The notes: generated from the letters alone by a model not told the origin. DNA of 64,000 nt from Burkholderia gladioli (GCF_000959725.1 NZ_CP009322.1:3224001-3288000), one strand, 5' to 3'. Positions 18,854 through 28,276 are shown, counted from the first letter of the stretch. A program made the numbers and translations.

Positions 18854-21073
18854 TCACATCCCGACCGTCACGCGCGTGGTGCCGGCGCGCTTGAGGCCGC
18901 GATAGCGCGCCAGCGCCCACAGCGGGAAGAACTTGCGATAGCCGTGGTAGCGCAGGTAGAACACGCGCGGGAAGCCGGTCGCGGTGAAGCGCGTCTCGTC
19001 CCACAGCCCGTGCGTCTTCTGTTCGGCGATCAGCCAGTCGATGCCGCGCGCGACCGCCGCGTGATCGACCTCGCCGGCCGCCATCAGGCCGAGCAGGGCC
19101 CAGGCGGTCTGCGAGGCGGTGCTGGTGGCCGGCTCGTAGCCGCGATAGTCGAGCTTGTAGCTGGTGCCGTCCTCGCCCCAGCCGCCGTCGGGATTCTGGA
19201 TCGACAGCAGCCACTGCGCGGCGCGCTTCACGCGCGGATCGTCATGGCCGAGGCCCGCCGCGTTCAGCGCGCCGAGCGCGCTCCAGGTGCCGTAGATGTA
19301 GTTCATGCCCCAGCGGCCATACCAGCTGCCGTCGGCTTCCTGCTCGGCGAGCAGGTAGTCGAGCGCGCGCTGCGCGGGCTGGCTGTTGACGTTGGTCTCG
19401 CCGAGTTGCGCGAGCATCGACAGGCAGCGCCCCGAGACGTCGGCGGTGGGCGGGTCGAGCAGGGCGCCGTGATCGGAGAAGGGAATGTTGTTCAGGTAGT
19501 GATGGGTGTTCTCGGGCTCGAACGCACCCCAGCCGCCATCGCTGCTCTGCATGCCGACCACCCATTCGCGGGCCCGCGCGATCGCGTCGCGGTCGACGTC
19601 CGATTGCGTGAGGCGCGCCGCGCGGTCCATCGCCAGCACCACCACGGCGGTGTCGTCGACGTCGGGGTAATGCGGGTTCGCGTACTGGAAGGCCCAGCCG
19701 CCGGGGCGCACGTGCGGGCGGCGCGAGATCCAGTCGCCGCGCACGTCGAGGATCTGCAACGGGCGCAGCCATTCGAGGCCGCGCAGCGCGGCTGCCTCGG
19801 CACGCGGCTCGCCGGTCTCGAGCAGGGCGTGCGCGGCCAGCGTGGTGTCCCAGACCGGCGACAGGCAGGGCTGGCAATAGGCCTCGTCGCTCTCGTCGTC
19901 CTTGATCACCAGCAGCTTGTCGAGCGAGCGGCGCGCGATCGCGCGATTCGGGTGGTCCTCGGGATAACCGAGCGCGGCGTACATCATCACAGAGTTCGCC
20001 ATCGCCGGGTAGATCGCGCCGAGGCCATCCTCGCCGTTCAGGCGCTCGTCGACGAACTGCACGGCCTGGCGAATCGCGCGTTCGCGCGAGTAGCGCGGAA
20101 ACAGCCCGTCGGTCAGGCGCAGCAGGCCGTCGACGCCGCGGAACAGCAGGAACCAGCCGGTGCTCTGGTGGCCCTGCTTGGGCAGCAGCCCGGTGTTGAC
20201 GGGCGGATTGACGAACAGCTCGTCGACGCGCACGCCCAGCGGGTTCTTCGCCAGCGGGCGTTTCGCGTTCAGCACCAGCAGCGGCACGATCACCGTGCGC
20301 GCCCAGTACGAGACCTTCGACAGGTGGAACGGGAACCACTGCGGCAGCAGCATGATTTCGACCGGCATCATCGGCACCGCGAACCAGGGCACCACGCCGA
20401 ACAACGCGAGCTGGATCCGCGTGAAGACGTTCGACATCTCGGCGCCGCCCATCGCGTGGATCGCCTGGCGCGCGCGCACCATGTGCTCGGCCTCGACGTC
20501 GTCGCCGATCATCTTCAGCGCGAAGTAGGCCTTCACGCTCGCGCTGACGTCGGGCGCGCCGTCCGTGAACAGCGGCCAGCCGCCGCCGGGCAGCTGGATG
20601 CGCCGCAGGTAGCGGCCGATCCGGCGCTCGAGTTCGGCGTTCGGCGTCTCGCCGAGGTAGTGGACCAGCAACACGTATTCGGCCGGGATCGTCGCATCGG
20701 CCTCGAGCTCGTAGACCCAGTGGCCATCGGCCTGCTGCGCGGCCAGCAGCGCGTCGGTCGCGCGCGTGACGGCGGCGTCGAGTTCGGCGGGGGAGGGAAG
20801 CTTGGCGGCGACGGGCGCGGCGGCAGTCGCTGCGGCGGCTTGCGTGGTTGCCTCGGCGGCGACCGGCGTAGGCGTTGCTGCCGTTGCTGCCGTTGCCGCA
20901 GGTGCCGCAGGTGCCGCAGGTGCCGCAGGTGCATGATCGGCAACGATCGGCGTCGCGTCCTGCGCAGCCGTGACGGCCGACGTGGCAGGCAGGTTCGCCG
21001 CCCCGGCGGCAGGCGACGGCGCGGCGTTCGGTGTCGCGCCGTCGGGTGTGGTCGAGTCGGTGAGATCGTTCAT
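18854..21073 (-). CDS. shc: Squalene-hopene cyclase
   Basis: 739 residues from ATG 21073 (AGAGAGGG just upstream); an ATG 18 bases earlier is less likely. Catalyses cyclisation of squalene to hopene at the inner membrane. The general acid motif DxDD is intact ('PDVDDTAVVVL', Asp near 471-474), and QW repeats are visible ('DGGWGAFEPENTHHYLNN', 'DGSWYGRWGMNYIYGTW', 'DGGWGEDGTSY'). Odd: the first ~90 residues are an Ala/Pro/Thr-rich low-complexity tail absent from compact family members, partly encoded by a 9-bp repeat. Ends two bases before hpnG. Confidence 0.93.
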   Translation of the reverse strand: MNDLTDSTTPDGATPNAAPSPAAGAANLPATSAVTAAQDATPIVADHAPAAPAAPAAPAATAATAATPTPVAAEATTQAAAATAAAPVAAKLPSPAELDAAVTRATDALLAAQQADGHWVYELEADATIPAEYVLLVHYLGETPNAELERRIGRYLRRIQLPGGGWPLFTDGAPDVSASVKAYFALKMIGDDVEAEHMVRARQAIHAMGGAEMSNVFTRIQLALFGVVPWFAVPMMPVEIMLLPQWFPFHLSKVSYWARTVIVPLLVLNAKRPLAKNPLGVRVDELFVNPPVNTGLLPKQGHQSTGWFLLFRGVDGLLRLTDGLFPRYSRERAIRQAVQFVDERLNGEDGLGAIYPAMANSVMMYAALGYPEDHPNRAIARRSLDKLLVIKDDESDEAYCQPCLSPVWDTTLAAHALLETGEPRAEAAALRGLEWLRPLQILDVRGDWISRRPHVRPGGWAFQYANPHYPDVDDTAVVVLAMDRAARLTQSDVDRDAIARAREWVVGMQSSDGGWGAFEPENTHHYLNNIPFSDHGALLDPPTADVSGRCLSMLAQLGETNVNSQPAQRALDYLLAEQEADGSWYGRWGMNYIYGTWSALGALNAAGLGHDDPRVKRAAQWLLSIQNPDGGWGEDGTSYKLDYRGYEPATSTASQTAWALLGLMAAGEVDHAAVARGIDWLIAEQKTHGLWDETRFTATGFPRVFYLRYHGYRKFFPLWALARYRGLKRAGTTRVTVGM
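20895..20930. repeat. Four tandem copies of 9-bp unit GCCGCAGGT inside shc
   Basis: Exact repeat of GCCGCAGGT four times (20895-20930), coding for a Pro-Ala-Ala run in the N-terminal tail of squalene-hopene cyclase. Multiples of three keep the frame, so slippage would change tail length only. Copy number is likely to vary between strains. Confidence 0.85.
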
Positions 21074-21403
21074 CGGTCCCTCTCTTGTCATGCGGCGCGT
21101 GCGTTGTTACCCGAAGGCACGCCCCGTCGATCGACGCGGGCAGGGCGGCGGCCGGCGCGCCCGCGAACAGCGAATCCGGCCGGCGCGAAGGCGAGGCCGA
21201 ACGTTTCAGGTTCCGGCAGGGCGCGCGCCAAGGCAGCCAGCCCGCCGGTCGGAACGTCGGATGCGCGGCCGGCGGCATCGGCACGGCGCAACATCCGGTG
21301 ATAGCGGGCACTTACCTCACAGTGCTCCGCGCACGCGCACGGCGAGCAGCCATGCGGCGTGACGGGCGATCCGCCGATCGCCCGGGCATGCATCGACATC
21401 AGA
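21074..21403. other. 330-base gap between hpnD and shc
   Basis: No credible gene: frames here lack domains and ribosome-binding sites. It may hold a separate promoter for shc, but I cannot point to a clear -35/-10 pair. Nothing else recognised. Confidence 0.5.
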
Positions 21404-22252
21404 TCAGAAGAACGCGTAGCGCAAGGCGATCAGCATCATCCGCAGGCGCGGCTTGCGCAGCGGCGCGCGCGGCGCGGCGAAGCCACGTGCCATCGCGGCC
21501 TCGAGTATGCAGCGATAGGCGCCGGACATGATGCGCGGCGCCTTGACCTGCGCGCGCGGCGCGCCGTCCATGATCGCGTCGGCGCGCGCGAAATGCGCCA
21601 GCGCGCGCTCCGCCAGCGTCGCGCAGACGCCCGGCAGCGCCGGATGCGCGGCGATCGTGAGCGGATCGGTCACGGGAATGCCCTCGCGTTCGAGCAACTC
21701 GCGCGACAGATAGCAGCGGTTGATGTCGGCGTCCTCGTCGATGTCGCGCAGGATGTTGGTCAGCTGCAGCGCGCGGCCGAGGTGATGCGCCAGCTCGATG
21801 CCGGGCGCTTCCTGCATGCCGAAGATCCGCACCGACAAGCGGCCCGCCGAGCTCGCCACGCGATCGCAATAGAGATCGAGCGTGGCGTCGTCGGGCGCGC
21901 AGATGTCCTCGGCGGCGTCCATCGCCATGCCGTCGATCATGTCGTGGAAATCCTCGCGCTTGAGCCCGAACTTGCGGATTTCCTCGGTGAGCGGCACCAG
22001 CGAGGCGCGCGGCTTGCCGGCGTAGCAGGCGTCGATGTCGACGCGCCAGCGGTCGAGCCCGGCCGCGCGTTCCTCGCGCGAGCCGCCGTCATCGGCGATA
22101 TCGTCGACGGCGCGGCAGAACGCATAGACCTGGAACATCGCGTCGCGCTGCGCCGCCGGCAGGATCCGCATCGCGCGATAGAAGGAACTGCCCGATGAGA
22201 CGGCAGCGACGTCGGTTTGGGTGTCGTCCACGACTAGATTGGAAACGGCCAA
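21404..22252 (-). CDS. hpnD: Presqualene diphosphate synthase HpnD
   Basis: 282 residues if translation begins at the TTG at 22252, which has GGAG six bases upstream and gives the usual family length; ATG 22297 would add 15 residues. Trans-isoprenyl diphosphate synthase motifs are present: first Asp-rich motif 'FCRAVDDIADD', second 'LTNILRDIDEDADINRCYLSRE', plus 'SSAGRLSVRIFG'. HpnD condenses two farnesyl diphosphates to presqualene diphosphate, in the HpnC-HpnD-HpnE route to squalene. HpnC and HpnE are not in the window. Lies upstream of shc on the same strand. Confidence 0.85.
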   Translation of the reverse strand: MAVSNLVVDDTQTDVAAVSSGSSFYRAMRILPAAQRDAMFQVYAFCRAVDDIADDGGSREERAAGLDRWRVDIDACYAGKPRASLVPLTEEIRKFGLKREDFHDMIDGMAMDAAEDICAPDDATLDLYCDRVASSAGRLSVRIFGMQEAPGIELAHHLGRALQLTNILRDIDEDADINRCYLSRELLEREGIPVTDPLTIAAHPALPGVCATLAERALAHFARADAIMDGAPRAQVKAPRIMSGAYRCILEAAMARGFAAPRAPLRKPRLRMMLIALRYAFF

Positions 22253-22452
22253 GACGAGCTCCGCTAAGACACCCTCGCGGGCGATGAAAACAGCCATGCC
22301 CGGCGGGGATGGAGAGGCTTGCGAGATGCGCGAACGATACGCGAACGATACGCGCAGACAGGCTTGATTGGCCGATGCTTGGCCGGAAATGGCGGCAAGT
22401 ATAGCAATGTTTGACACCCGCTGCCGCTCGCGGGCCCCGCAGGCGCGACAGC

Positions 22453-22785
22453 CTAGGCGAACACCACGTCGCGTTGCAGATCGAGGGCGATCAGCCCCAT
22501 CGCGCGGGCCAGTTGCAGCACCTGGCGGCGGTCCAGCCGCGAGCCCATGAAGCTGGTGACCTGGCCGTCGCTCTCCACGGTGAACTGGAACAGCGCGCCG
22601 CCTTCACCGAACCAGGCACCCGGCACCAATTCGGATTCGCGCCAGGCCAAACCGTCGATCACGCGGCCGATCGCGTCGCGGATCGTGTCGCCCGGCGCGA
22701 TCGACGGCGCGACGTCACCGAGGTCGTCGAGCGAGTAGGGGCCGGGCGTCGCGGGGCGGCGATAGAACAGGTAGTCGGTATTCAT
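22453..22785 (-). CDS. Hypothetical protein, 110 residues
   Basis: Begins 'MNTDYLFYRRPATPGPYSLDDLGDV' and contains an 'FQFTVESDGQVTSFMGSRLDR' strand-rich segment and a C-terminal helix. No signal peptide, TM helix or named motif. Codon use and clean start suggest a real gene. Function not recognised. Lies alone between hpnD and the hydrolase. Confidence 0.6.
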   Translation of the reverse strand: MNTDYLFYRRPATPGPYSLDDLGDVAPSIAPGDTIRDAIGRVIDGLAWRESELVPGAWFGEGGALFQFTVESDGQVTSFMGSRLDRRQVLQLARAMGLIALDLQRDVVFA

Positions 22786-23129
22786 GAGGCGCGGTCATGA
22801 AGGAGCATCCTGGAAATTAGCCCGAGAACCCGGTCGAATGGAATAGGGAACGGTTCCGGCTGTGGCGCCGCCGTAACAGATTGCGCACGATGAAAGCCGT
22901 TTGTCATGCGAAGCATCCCGTTTCGCGGCGTTGGAGGGCCGATCGCCGCGTCGCATATCGGATTGGTCTGAAATCGGCGCGGAGCGGGTCAGCGGGCGCT
23001 CACATCGCCAGGCGAGCCTGCCGCGACAAAGCAGCCCGCTCTCTGGCACCATCGTGCCGCAGCGATCATCGCCGCGCATCCGGGCAGGCCGTCCCGGCAA
23101 AACAACAGAAACCGGATCAGGAGACAGCC
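22786..23129. other. 344-base gap upstream of the alpha/beta hydrolase
   Basis: No gene is supported; frames crossing it are 5' extensions of the hydrolase without domains. Only the hydrolase ribosome-binding site (CAGGAGA at its 3' end) is recognisable. Confidence 0.5.
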
Positions 23130-24026
23130 GTGAACCATCCCGACATCGACACCCATTCGCGCAACGCCGCCGCGCCGCTGCCCTTCGTGCTGGTCCACGG
23201 CGCCTGGCATGGCGCCTGGGCCTACGAGCGCCTGGGCGCGGCGCTCGCGGCGCGCGGCCATGCGAGCGTCGCGCACGACCTGCCCGCGCATGGCATCAAC
23301 GCGCGCTACCCGGCCGCGTTCTGGCAGGGCGATGCGCAGGCGCTGGCCCAGGAGCCATCGCCGGTCGCCGCCACCACGCTCGACGATTACACCGGGCAGG
23401 TGCTGCGCGCGATCGATGCCGCTTGCGCGCTCGGCCACCCGCGCGTAGTGCTGGTCGGCCACAGCATGGGCGGCGTGGCGATCACGGCCGCGGCCGAGCG
23501 GGCGCCGGAGCGGATCGCGGCGCTGGTCTACCTGGCCGCGTTCATGCCCGCCTCGGGCGTGCCTGGTCTCGACTACGTGCGTGCCCCCGAGAACCATGGC
23601 GAAATGCTGGCCTCGCTGATCTGCGCCAGCCCTCGCGCGATCGGCGCGCTGCGCATCAACCCGGCCAGCCGCGACGCGGCCTATCTCGCCACGCTGAAGC
23701 AGGCGCTGTTCGAGGATGTTGACGAGGCGACGTTCCGCGCCGTGACACGGCTGATGTCCTCGGACGTGCCGACCGCGCCATTCGCCACGCCGATCGCGAC
23801 CACGGCCGAGCGCTGGGGCTCGATCGCGCGCCACTACGTGACCTGCGCCGAGGATCGCGTGATCCTGCCGGCGCTGCAGCGGCGCTTCATCGCCGAGGCC
23901 GACGCCTTCCTGCCCGAGCGGCCGACGCGCGTCCACGCACTCGACAGCAGCCATTCGCCGTTCCTGTCCCAGCCCGACACGCTCGCCGAGTTGCTGACGG
24001 GCATCGCGCGCAACACGGCGATCTGA
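23130..24026 (+). CDS. Alpha/beta hydrolase (plant methylesterase-like / EstC type)
   Basis: 298 residues from GTG 23130, preceded by AGGAGA. Alpha/beta-hydrolase fold: oxyanion loop 'FVLVHGAWHGAWAYERLG', nucleophile elbow 'LVGHSMGGVAIT', and catalytic His in 'ALDSSHSPFLSQPDTLAELL'. The HGAWHGAW loop and the elbow resemble plant hydroxynitrile lyase/methylesterase relatives and bacterial EstC-like esterases. Substrate unknown. No signal peptide, so probably cytoplasmic. Confidence 0.82.
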   Translation: MNHPDIDTHSRNAAAPLPFVLVHGAWHGAWAYERLGAALAARGHASVAHDLPAHGINARYPAAFWQGDAQALAQEPSPVAATTLDDYTGQVLRAIDAACALGHPRVVLVGHSMGGVAITAAAERAPERIAALVYLAAFMPASGVPGLDYVRAPENHGEMLASLICASPRAIGALRINPASRDAAYLATLKQALFEDVDEATFRAVTRLMSSDVPTAPFATPIATTAERWGSIARHYVTCAEDRVILPALQRRFIAEADAFLPERPTRVHALDSSHSPFLSQPDTLAELLTGIARNTAI

Positions 24027-24111
24027 GGCAGCGATCGAGCGGCCCGTGTCCGCGAGTCGTTTATGATGACGATCATTCGATGACAGGCCGCCGCACGCTG
24101 CAGCTCCCACC

Positions 24112-26409
24112 ATGAAGCCCCTCCGGCACGACGCCTCACGCCCCGCCGCGCCCGCCGCCACCGACTGGGAGGACGACGACGCGCCGTTTACGACGGGCGC
24201 GCCCGAGCACGATTTCGCGGTGCGCCGCGTCACGCTGATCGTGCTGCTGCTGGCCGCGATCGTGCTGCCCTGCGTCTACGTCGCCGTGATGGCCTACAAC
24301 GACCTGCGCACGCGCGAGGCGACCGCGCGCGACGTCACCATGCGCACCGTGCGCGTGGCCGAGGAGCATGCGCTGAAGGTGTTCGACCTGACCGAGACGC
24401 TCGACGCGCGCATCGTCGACCTGGTCCAGGATCTCGACGACGAATCCGTGCGCAAGTCCGAAGCCGACATCCACGACGCGCTCAACACCATCGGCGGCGG
24501 CTATCCGCAGGTAGCGGCGGTCTCGATCTTCGGCGCGAGCGGCATGCTGCTCGCCAATTCCCTGTACTACCCGGCCCCGCACGCCTCGATCGCGAACCGC
24601 GACGACTTCATCGGCATTCGCGACAACAAGGTGATCGAGCACATTTCGCGGCCGATGCGCGGGCCGATGCGCTCCACCACGCCGAGCCTGGTGTTCAACA
24701 CCGGCGTGGCGCGCCAGCACAGCGACGGCAGCTTCGCGGGGATGGTCTCGATCGCGCTGAAATCCTCGTACTTCAACGCCTTCTATCGGGACCTGCTCGG
24801 CGGCGAGAGCTCGCCGATGTCGATGGCGCTCACGCGCAGCGACGGCGCGGTGCTCGCCTCGTATCCGCCGCCGCCCGAGACCGGCGACGAAAAGCTCGAC
24901 GAGCACGAGGCACCCTTCGTCAACGCGAGCGCCTCGAGTCCGCGCGCCGGCATCATCCGCGTCGAGCACGACGGCGCGAGCGAGATCGTCGCCTACCGCC
25001 AGGTCGGCTCCTATCCCGTCTACGTGATCTGCGCCTACCGCGCGCCGGCGATCTGGCGCGCCTGGTACGAGCACCTGAGCGTGCTGTTCATCTCGATGTT
25101 CGCGCCCTCGCTGGCGCTGTGGTGCGTGATCTGGCTGTCGCTGAAGCGGCTGCGCGTCGAGGAGCAGGCCTGGGACCGCTGGCAGGCCGAGGCCTCGATG
25201 CGCCGCTCGATCGAGTCGGCCTATCGGCAGTCGCGCAAGATGGAGGCGCTCGGCAACCTGGTCGGCAGCGTCGCGCACGATTTCAACAACCTGCTGATGA
25301 TCATCTCGAGCAATATCCAGATCGTGCGCCGACGCGGCGCCGCGCATCTGGACGTCGAGCTGACGGCCATCGAGCGCGCGCTGAAGAACGGCCAGTCGCT
25401 GACGCGCCAGTTGCTCGGGGTGGCGCGCAAGCAGCCGCTGCGCAGCGAGACGATCGACGTGCCGCAATGGCTCGGCTCCTCGTGCCGCGAACTGCTGAAG
25501 ACGTCGCTGGGATCGAAATCGGCGCTGGTGTTCGACATGCCGCCCGGCATCTGGCCGATCCGCGTCGATATCGCCGAGCTCGAGCTGGCGGTGATCAACC
25601 TGTCGGTGAACGCGCGCGACGCGATGCCGACCGGCGGGCGCTTCACGATCGCCGCGCAGAACATCACCTTCCGCCACGAGGACGGCTTCCCGCTGACGGG
25701 CGACTTCGTGCAGCTCTCGCTGGCCGATACCGGCAGCGGGATGGCGCCCGAAGTGCTCGCGCACGCCTTCGAGCCGCTCTTCACCACCAAGCCGAAGGGC
25801 ATGGGCACCGGCCTCGGCCTGCCGCAGGTGTTCGCGTTCTGCGAGCGTTCGGGCGGCATCGCCACGATCGACAGCGCGCTGGGGGAGGGCACCACGGTGC
25901 GCCTCTACCTGCCGCGCGCGCGCATCACCGACGAGGCGCCGCCCGCCGCGCCTGCGTCGCGCGAAGCGTCCTCGCTGGAAACCGATCCGCCGCGGGAAGG
26001 CCTGCGCATCCTGCTGGTCGAGGACAACGGCGAGGTGGCCGCCGGTACCGAGGCGCTGCTGTCGTTGCTCGGCCATCGCGTCACCTACGCGGCCAACGCC
26101 GACGACGCGCTCGCGCTGATCGACGCGCCGCTCGATCCCGAGGACGAGTCGCGGCCCTTCGACCTGGTGATCTCCGATATCCACATGCCGGGCACGCTCA
26201 ACGGCATCGACCTGGCCGAGGAGATCGAGCGACGCCCGGGCACGCTGCCCGTGATCCTCGTCACCGGCTACGCGGAGGAACTCGACCGCACGCGGCGCGT
26301 GAATGCGCGCGTGCTCTCCAAGCCCTTCGACATCGGGCTGCTCGACGACATGCTGCATGCGATCCGGCAGGCGCGCGATGCGCGCAAGAGCGGGCGGATT
26401 CGCGCCTGA
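24112..26409 (+). CDS. Hybrid sensor histidine kinase with dCache sensor and receiver
   Basis: 765 residues: cytoplasmic lead, TM helix about 39-63, periplasmic double Cache region (about 65-320), TM helix about 323-345, HisKA with 'GSVAHDFNNLLMIISSN' (His389), HATPase with 'AVINLSVNARDAM' and 'LADTGSGM', 'TGLGLPQVF', and a C-terminal receiver with Asp689 ('DLVISDIHMPG') and 'VLSKPFDIGLLDD'. The HDFNN H box marks the HPK4 group. No regulator gene is adjacent, so the phosphoryl group may pass through an Hpt protein or the receiver may only modulate the kinase. Confidence 0.9.
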   Translation: MKPLRHDASRPAAPAATDWEDDDAPFTTGAPEHDFAVRRVTLIVLLLAAIVLPCVYVAVMAYNDLRTREATARDVTMRTVRVAEEHALKVFDLTETLDARIVDLVQDLDDESVRKSEADIHDALNTIGGGYPQVAAVSIFGASGMLLANSLYYPAPHASIANRDDFIGIRDNKVIEHISRPMRGPMRSTTPSLVFNTGVARQHSDGSFAGMVSIALKSSYFNAFYRDLLGGESSPMSMALTRSDGAVLASYPPPPETGDEKLDEHEAPFVNASASSPRAGIIRVEHDGASEIVAYRQVGSYPVYVICAYRAPAIWRAWYEHLSVLFISMFAPSLALWCVIWLSLKRLRVEEQAWDRWQAEASMRRSIESAYRQSRKMEALGNLVGSVAHDFNNLLMIISSNIQIVRRRGAAHLDVELTAIERALKNGQSLTRQLLGVARKQPLRSETIDVPQWLGSSCRELLKTSLGSKSALVFDMPPGIWPIRVDIAELELAVINLSVNARDAMPTGGRFTIAAQNITFRHEDGFPLTGDFVQLSLADTGSGMAPEVLAHAFEPLFTTKPKGMGTGLGLPQVFAFCERSGGIATIDSALGEGTTVRLYLPRARITDEAPPAAPASREASSLETDPPREGLRILLVEDNGEVAAGTEALLSLLGHRVTYAANADDALALIDAPLDPEDESRPFDLVISDIHMPGTLNGIDLAEEIERRPGTLPVILVTGYAEELDRTRRVNARVLSKPFDIGLLDDMLHAIRQARDARKSGRIRA

Positions 26410-26618
26410 GGCGTGGAAGCGGGCAGGGTGAGGGAGGTGGACTGCCCTGCCGGCCGGGCTGGTGGCCCGAGGCGCGGCAGGGTGAGGAACGCGAAATGGA
26501 GCGGGGCAGGGCAACGAGCCGAGTGCTCGACGTGCGCCGGCGAAATTCCGCGCCCCGCTCCACCGGCCGCGCGCCGCGCCTGTTCAGCTCACATTCGACT
26601 CATATCCCGAGCGACCGC

Positions 26619-27179
26619 TCAGGCCGTCTTCGTCGCGTGGCGACGCACCCAATCCGCGTAGCGATCGACGAAGGACTGCAGGAACTTGCGCGTGTCGTCG
26701 CTGACGATCTTGCCCTCATCGTCGATGCGGCTGGTGTCGTGCTTGATGAACATCTCGGGCTGCGCGAGCGTCGCGACATCGAGATAAGACAGCACGTTGC
26801 GCAGATGCTGCTGCGCGAGCGCGGTGCCGATGGCGCCCGGCGAGGTACCGAGCACGGCGCCGGGCTTGCCGCTCCAGGAATTGTGTCCCCACGGCCGTGA
26901 ACCCCAGTCGAGCGCGTTCTTCAACACGCCCGGGATCGAGCGGTTGTACTCGGGCGTCACGAACAGCAGGCCATCGGCTTCCTCGATCTGTTTCTTGAAG
27001 GCGGTCGCCTCGGCGGGAAAGGCCGGATCGTAATCCTGGCTGTAGAGCGCGAGCTTGCCGATATCGGCGAACTCGAAGTCGAAATCATCGGGGGCAAGCG
27101 AGATCACGGCCTTGGCGAGAGCCCGGTTGAACGACTCGCGTCGCAGGCTGCCGACGACCACGGCAATTCGGTATGTCAT
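26619..27179 (-). CDS. NADPH-dependent FMN reductase (ChrR/SsuE-like flavodoxin fold)
   Basis: 186 residues from ATG 27179 with an AAGGAG ribosome-binding site. Flavodoxin-like features: 'IAVVVGSLRRESFNRALAKAV' (FMN phosphate loop GSxRxxSxN), 'LLFVTPEYNRSIPGVLKNALDWGSRP' and 'PGAVLGTSPGAIGTALAQQHLR'. Such enzymes reduce FMN, quinones or chromate. Next to an arsC remnant, but no operon is formed. Divergent control region upstream contains DnaA-box-like sequences. Confidence 0.88.
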   Translation of the reverse strand: MTYRIAVVVGSLRRESFNRALAKAVISLAPDDFDFEFADIGKLALYSQDYDPAFPAEATAFKKQIEEADGLLFVTPEYNRSIPGVLKNALDWGSRPWGHNSWSGKPGAVLGTSPGAIGTALAQQHLRNVLSYLDVATLAQPEMFIKHDTSRIDDEGKIVSDDTRKFLQSFVDRYADWVRRHATKTA

Positions 27180-27294
27180 CACGTTCTCCTTCCGCTCGAT
27201 TGAGAATGCGCCCGGATTCCTTCGCCAACGAATGGCAACGGGCCATTTGCGGGCAGGCCAGCGCAAGTCCGGCGGCGCGGGCAATCCGGGCAGG

Positions 27295-27329
27295 CTTTCC
27301 ACAAGGTTTTCCACAGAAATTGTGGATAA
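27295..27329. promoter_or_regulatory. Cluster of DnaA-box-like sequences
   Basis: TGTGGATAA at 27321-27329 is a perfect DnaA box (TTATCCACA on the minus strand). TTTTCCACA at 27307-27315 (one mismatch) and CTTTCCACA at 27295-27303 (two mismatches) lie 12 bp apart on the plus strand. The 27180-27496 gap also has an AT-rich run near 27476-27505. It is 0.7 kb left of the first parS site; chance clustering is possible. Confidence 0.45.
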
Positions 27330-27496
27330 CTTTCAGGCTACGCGTGCCGGGGGATAAGTGGCGGGGCCAGGAAACCGGCTCGACACGCGTGCGGGACAGC
27401 ATAGCGCACTAGTTTGAACGCAAAACGTGACAGTTGCGGAAGACGAGGTGTGTCGAGTTTCGAGCGATCGAATAGATTAAATAATATTTATAAGAA

Positions 27497-27854
27497 TTAT
27501 TCAAACAAGGCAGCGATGGATTCCGGAGGGCGACCAATCGCGGCTTTATCATTCACCACCACGATCGGGCGTTGCAGCAGGATCGGGTGCTCGGCAATGG
27601 CGGCGTAAATCGCGGTTTCATCGGTGGCTGGGTCGCTCAGGCCCAGGTCCTTGAATTCGGTCTCGTTGTCTCGAACCATGTCGCGCAGGGGACGGCCGAG
27701 TTGGCGATGCAACGTCTTCAATTGCGCGACGGTCAACGGAGTTTTCAAATACTCGACCACCTGGAATGGGTTCGCCGCGTTTGTTCAGCGAGTCGAGCAG
27801 GGCCAGGGTTTCGCGGGACTTGGAGCAACGGGGGTTGTGGTAGATCGTGATCAT
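27497..27854 (-). pseudogene. arsC: Arsenate reductase (ArsC, glutaredoxin type), single-base frameshift
   Basis: The N-terminal part starts at 27854 and has the ArsC active site 'IYHNPRCSKSRETLALL'. The C-terminal part continues in another frame from 'VVEYLKTPLTVAQLKTLHRQLG' to the stop at 27497. One extra base in the GGG run at 27768-27770 breaks the frame; removing it restores a continuous protein of about 119 residues, the normal ArsC length. Thus either a recent pseudogene or a sequencing error in a short homopolymer. The family reduces arsenate with glutathione/glutaredoxin; the YffB-like subgroup is less specific. Confidence 0.82.
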
Positions 27855-27984
27855 TGGGATGGGCGTCGAGGTAAGAGGGCGGGATAGGGCGTCTATTGTA
27901 GCGACGGGAAGGGCGCTCTCGAACCAGACTGAACCTCGGCCCGTGGGCGGTTTATTCGAGAAGGGGAGCGCAAACGGTTGTGGG

Positions 27985-27998
27985 TTTATGCGCATAAA
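27985..27998. promoter_or_regulatory. parS: parS site 1 (TTTATGCGCATAAA)
   Basis: Perfect 14-bp palindrome TTTATGCGCATAAA with flanking G and T. This is the centromere-like sequence reported for Burkholderia chromosome 2. First of three sites in the parA upstream region, spaced 112 and 120 bp. ParB loads here and spreads. Confidence 0.9.
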
Positions 27999-28096
27999 TC
28001 CATTGGCGGGGCCTGCTTGATCAGGGGTCTTCCAGAAATCACCCCGCCCTGTGGAGAGGACCAACTCCGTCTACTCCGTAGCCCGTGCGCTGCAGC

Positions 28097-28110
28097 TTTA
28101 TGCGCATAAA
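28097..28110. promoter_or_regulatory. parS: parS site 2
   Basis: Second exact copy of TTTATGCGCATAAA, 112 bp from site 1, flanked by C on both sides. Confidence 0.9.
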
Positions 28111-28216
28111 CCGGGTGAGCCACCACCTCGTCGGAAGTCCGAATCGCCCCTTTGGGCCCACTGATTCGAATCTCCAAGTCACGCCCCCACGCGTGCTCTT
28201 ACCCTGGCGCGGCAGC

Positions 28217-28230
28217 TTTATGCGCATAAA
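28217..28230. promoter_or_regulatory. parS: parS site 3
   Basis: Third exact copy, 120 bp from site 2 and 47 bp upstream of the parA promoter -35 element, so ParB bound here could also affect parAB transcription. Confidence 0.9.
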
Positions 28231-28276
28231 CGCCTCGGCCGAATGGCCAATCTTTTATCTGTTATCGACTAAATCA

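Noticed and set aside
26432..26495. Two GGGTGAGG words in the intergenic region, like iteron halves
   Set aside because: The CCCGAAAA half is absent, so they do not match the 18-mer.
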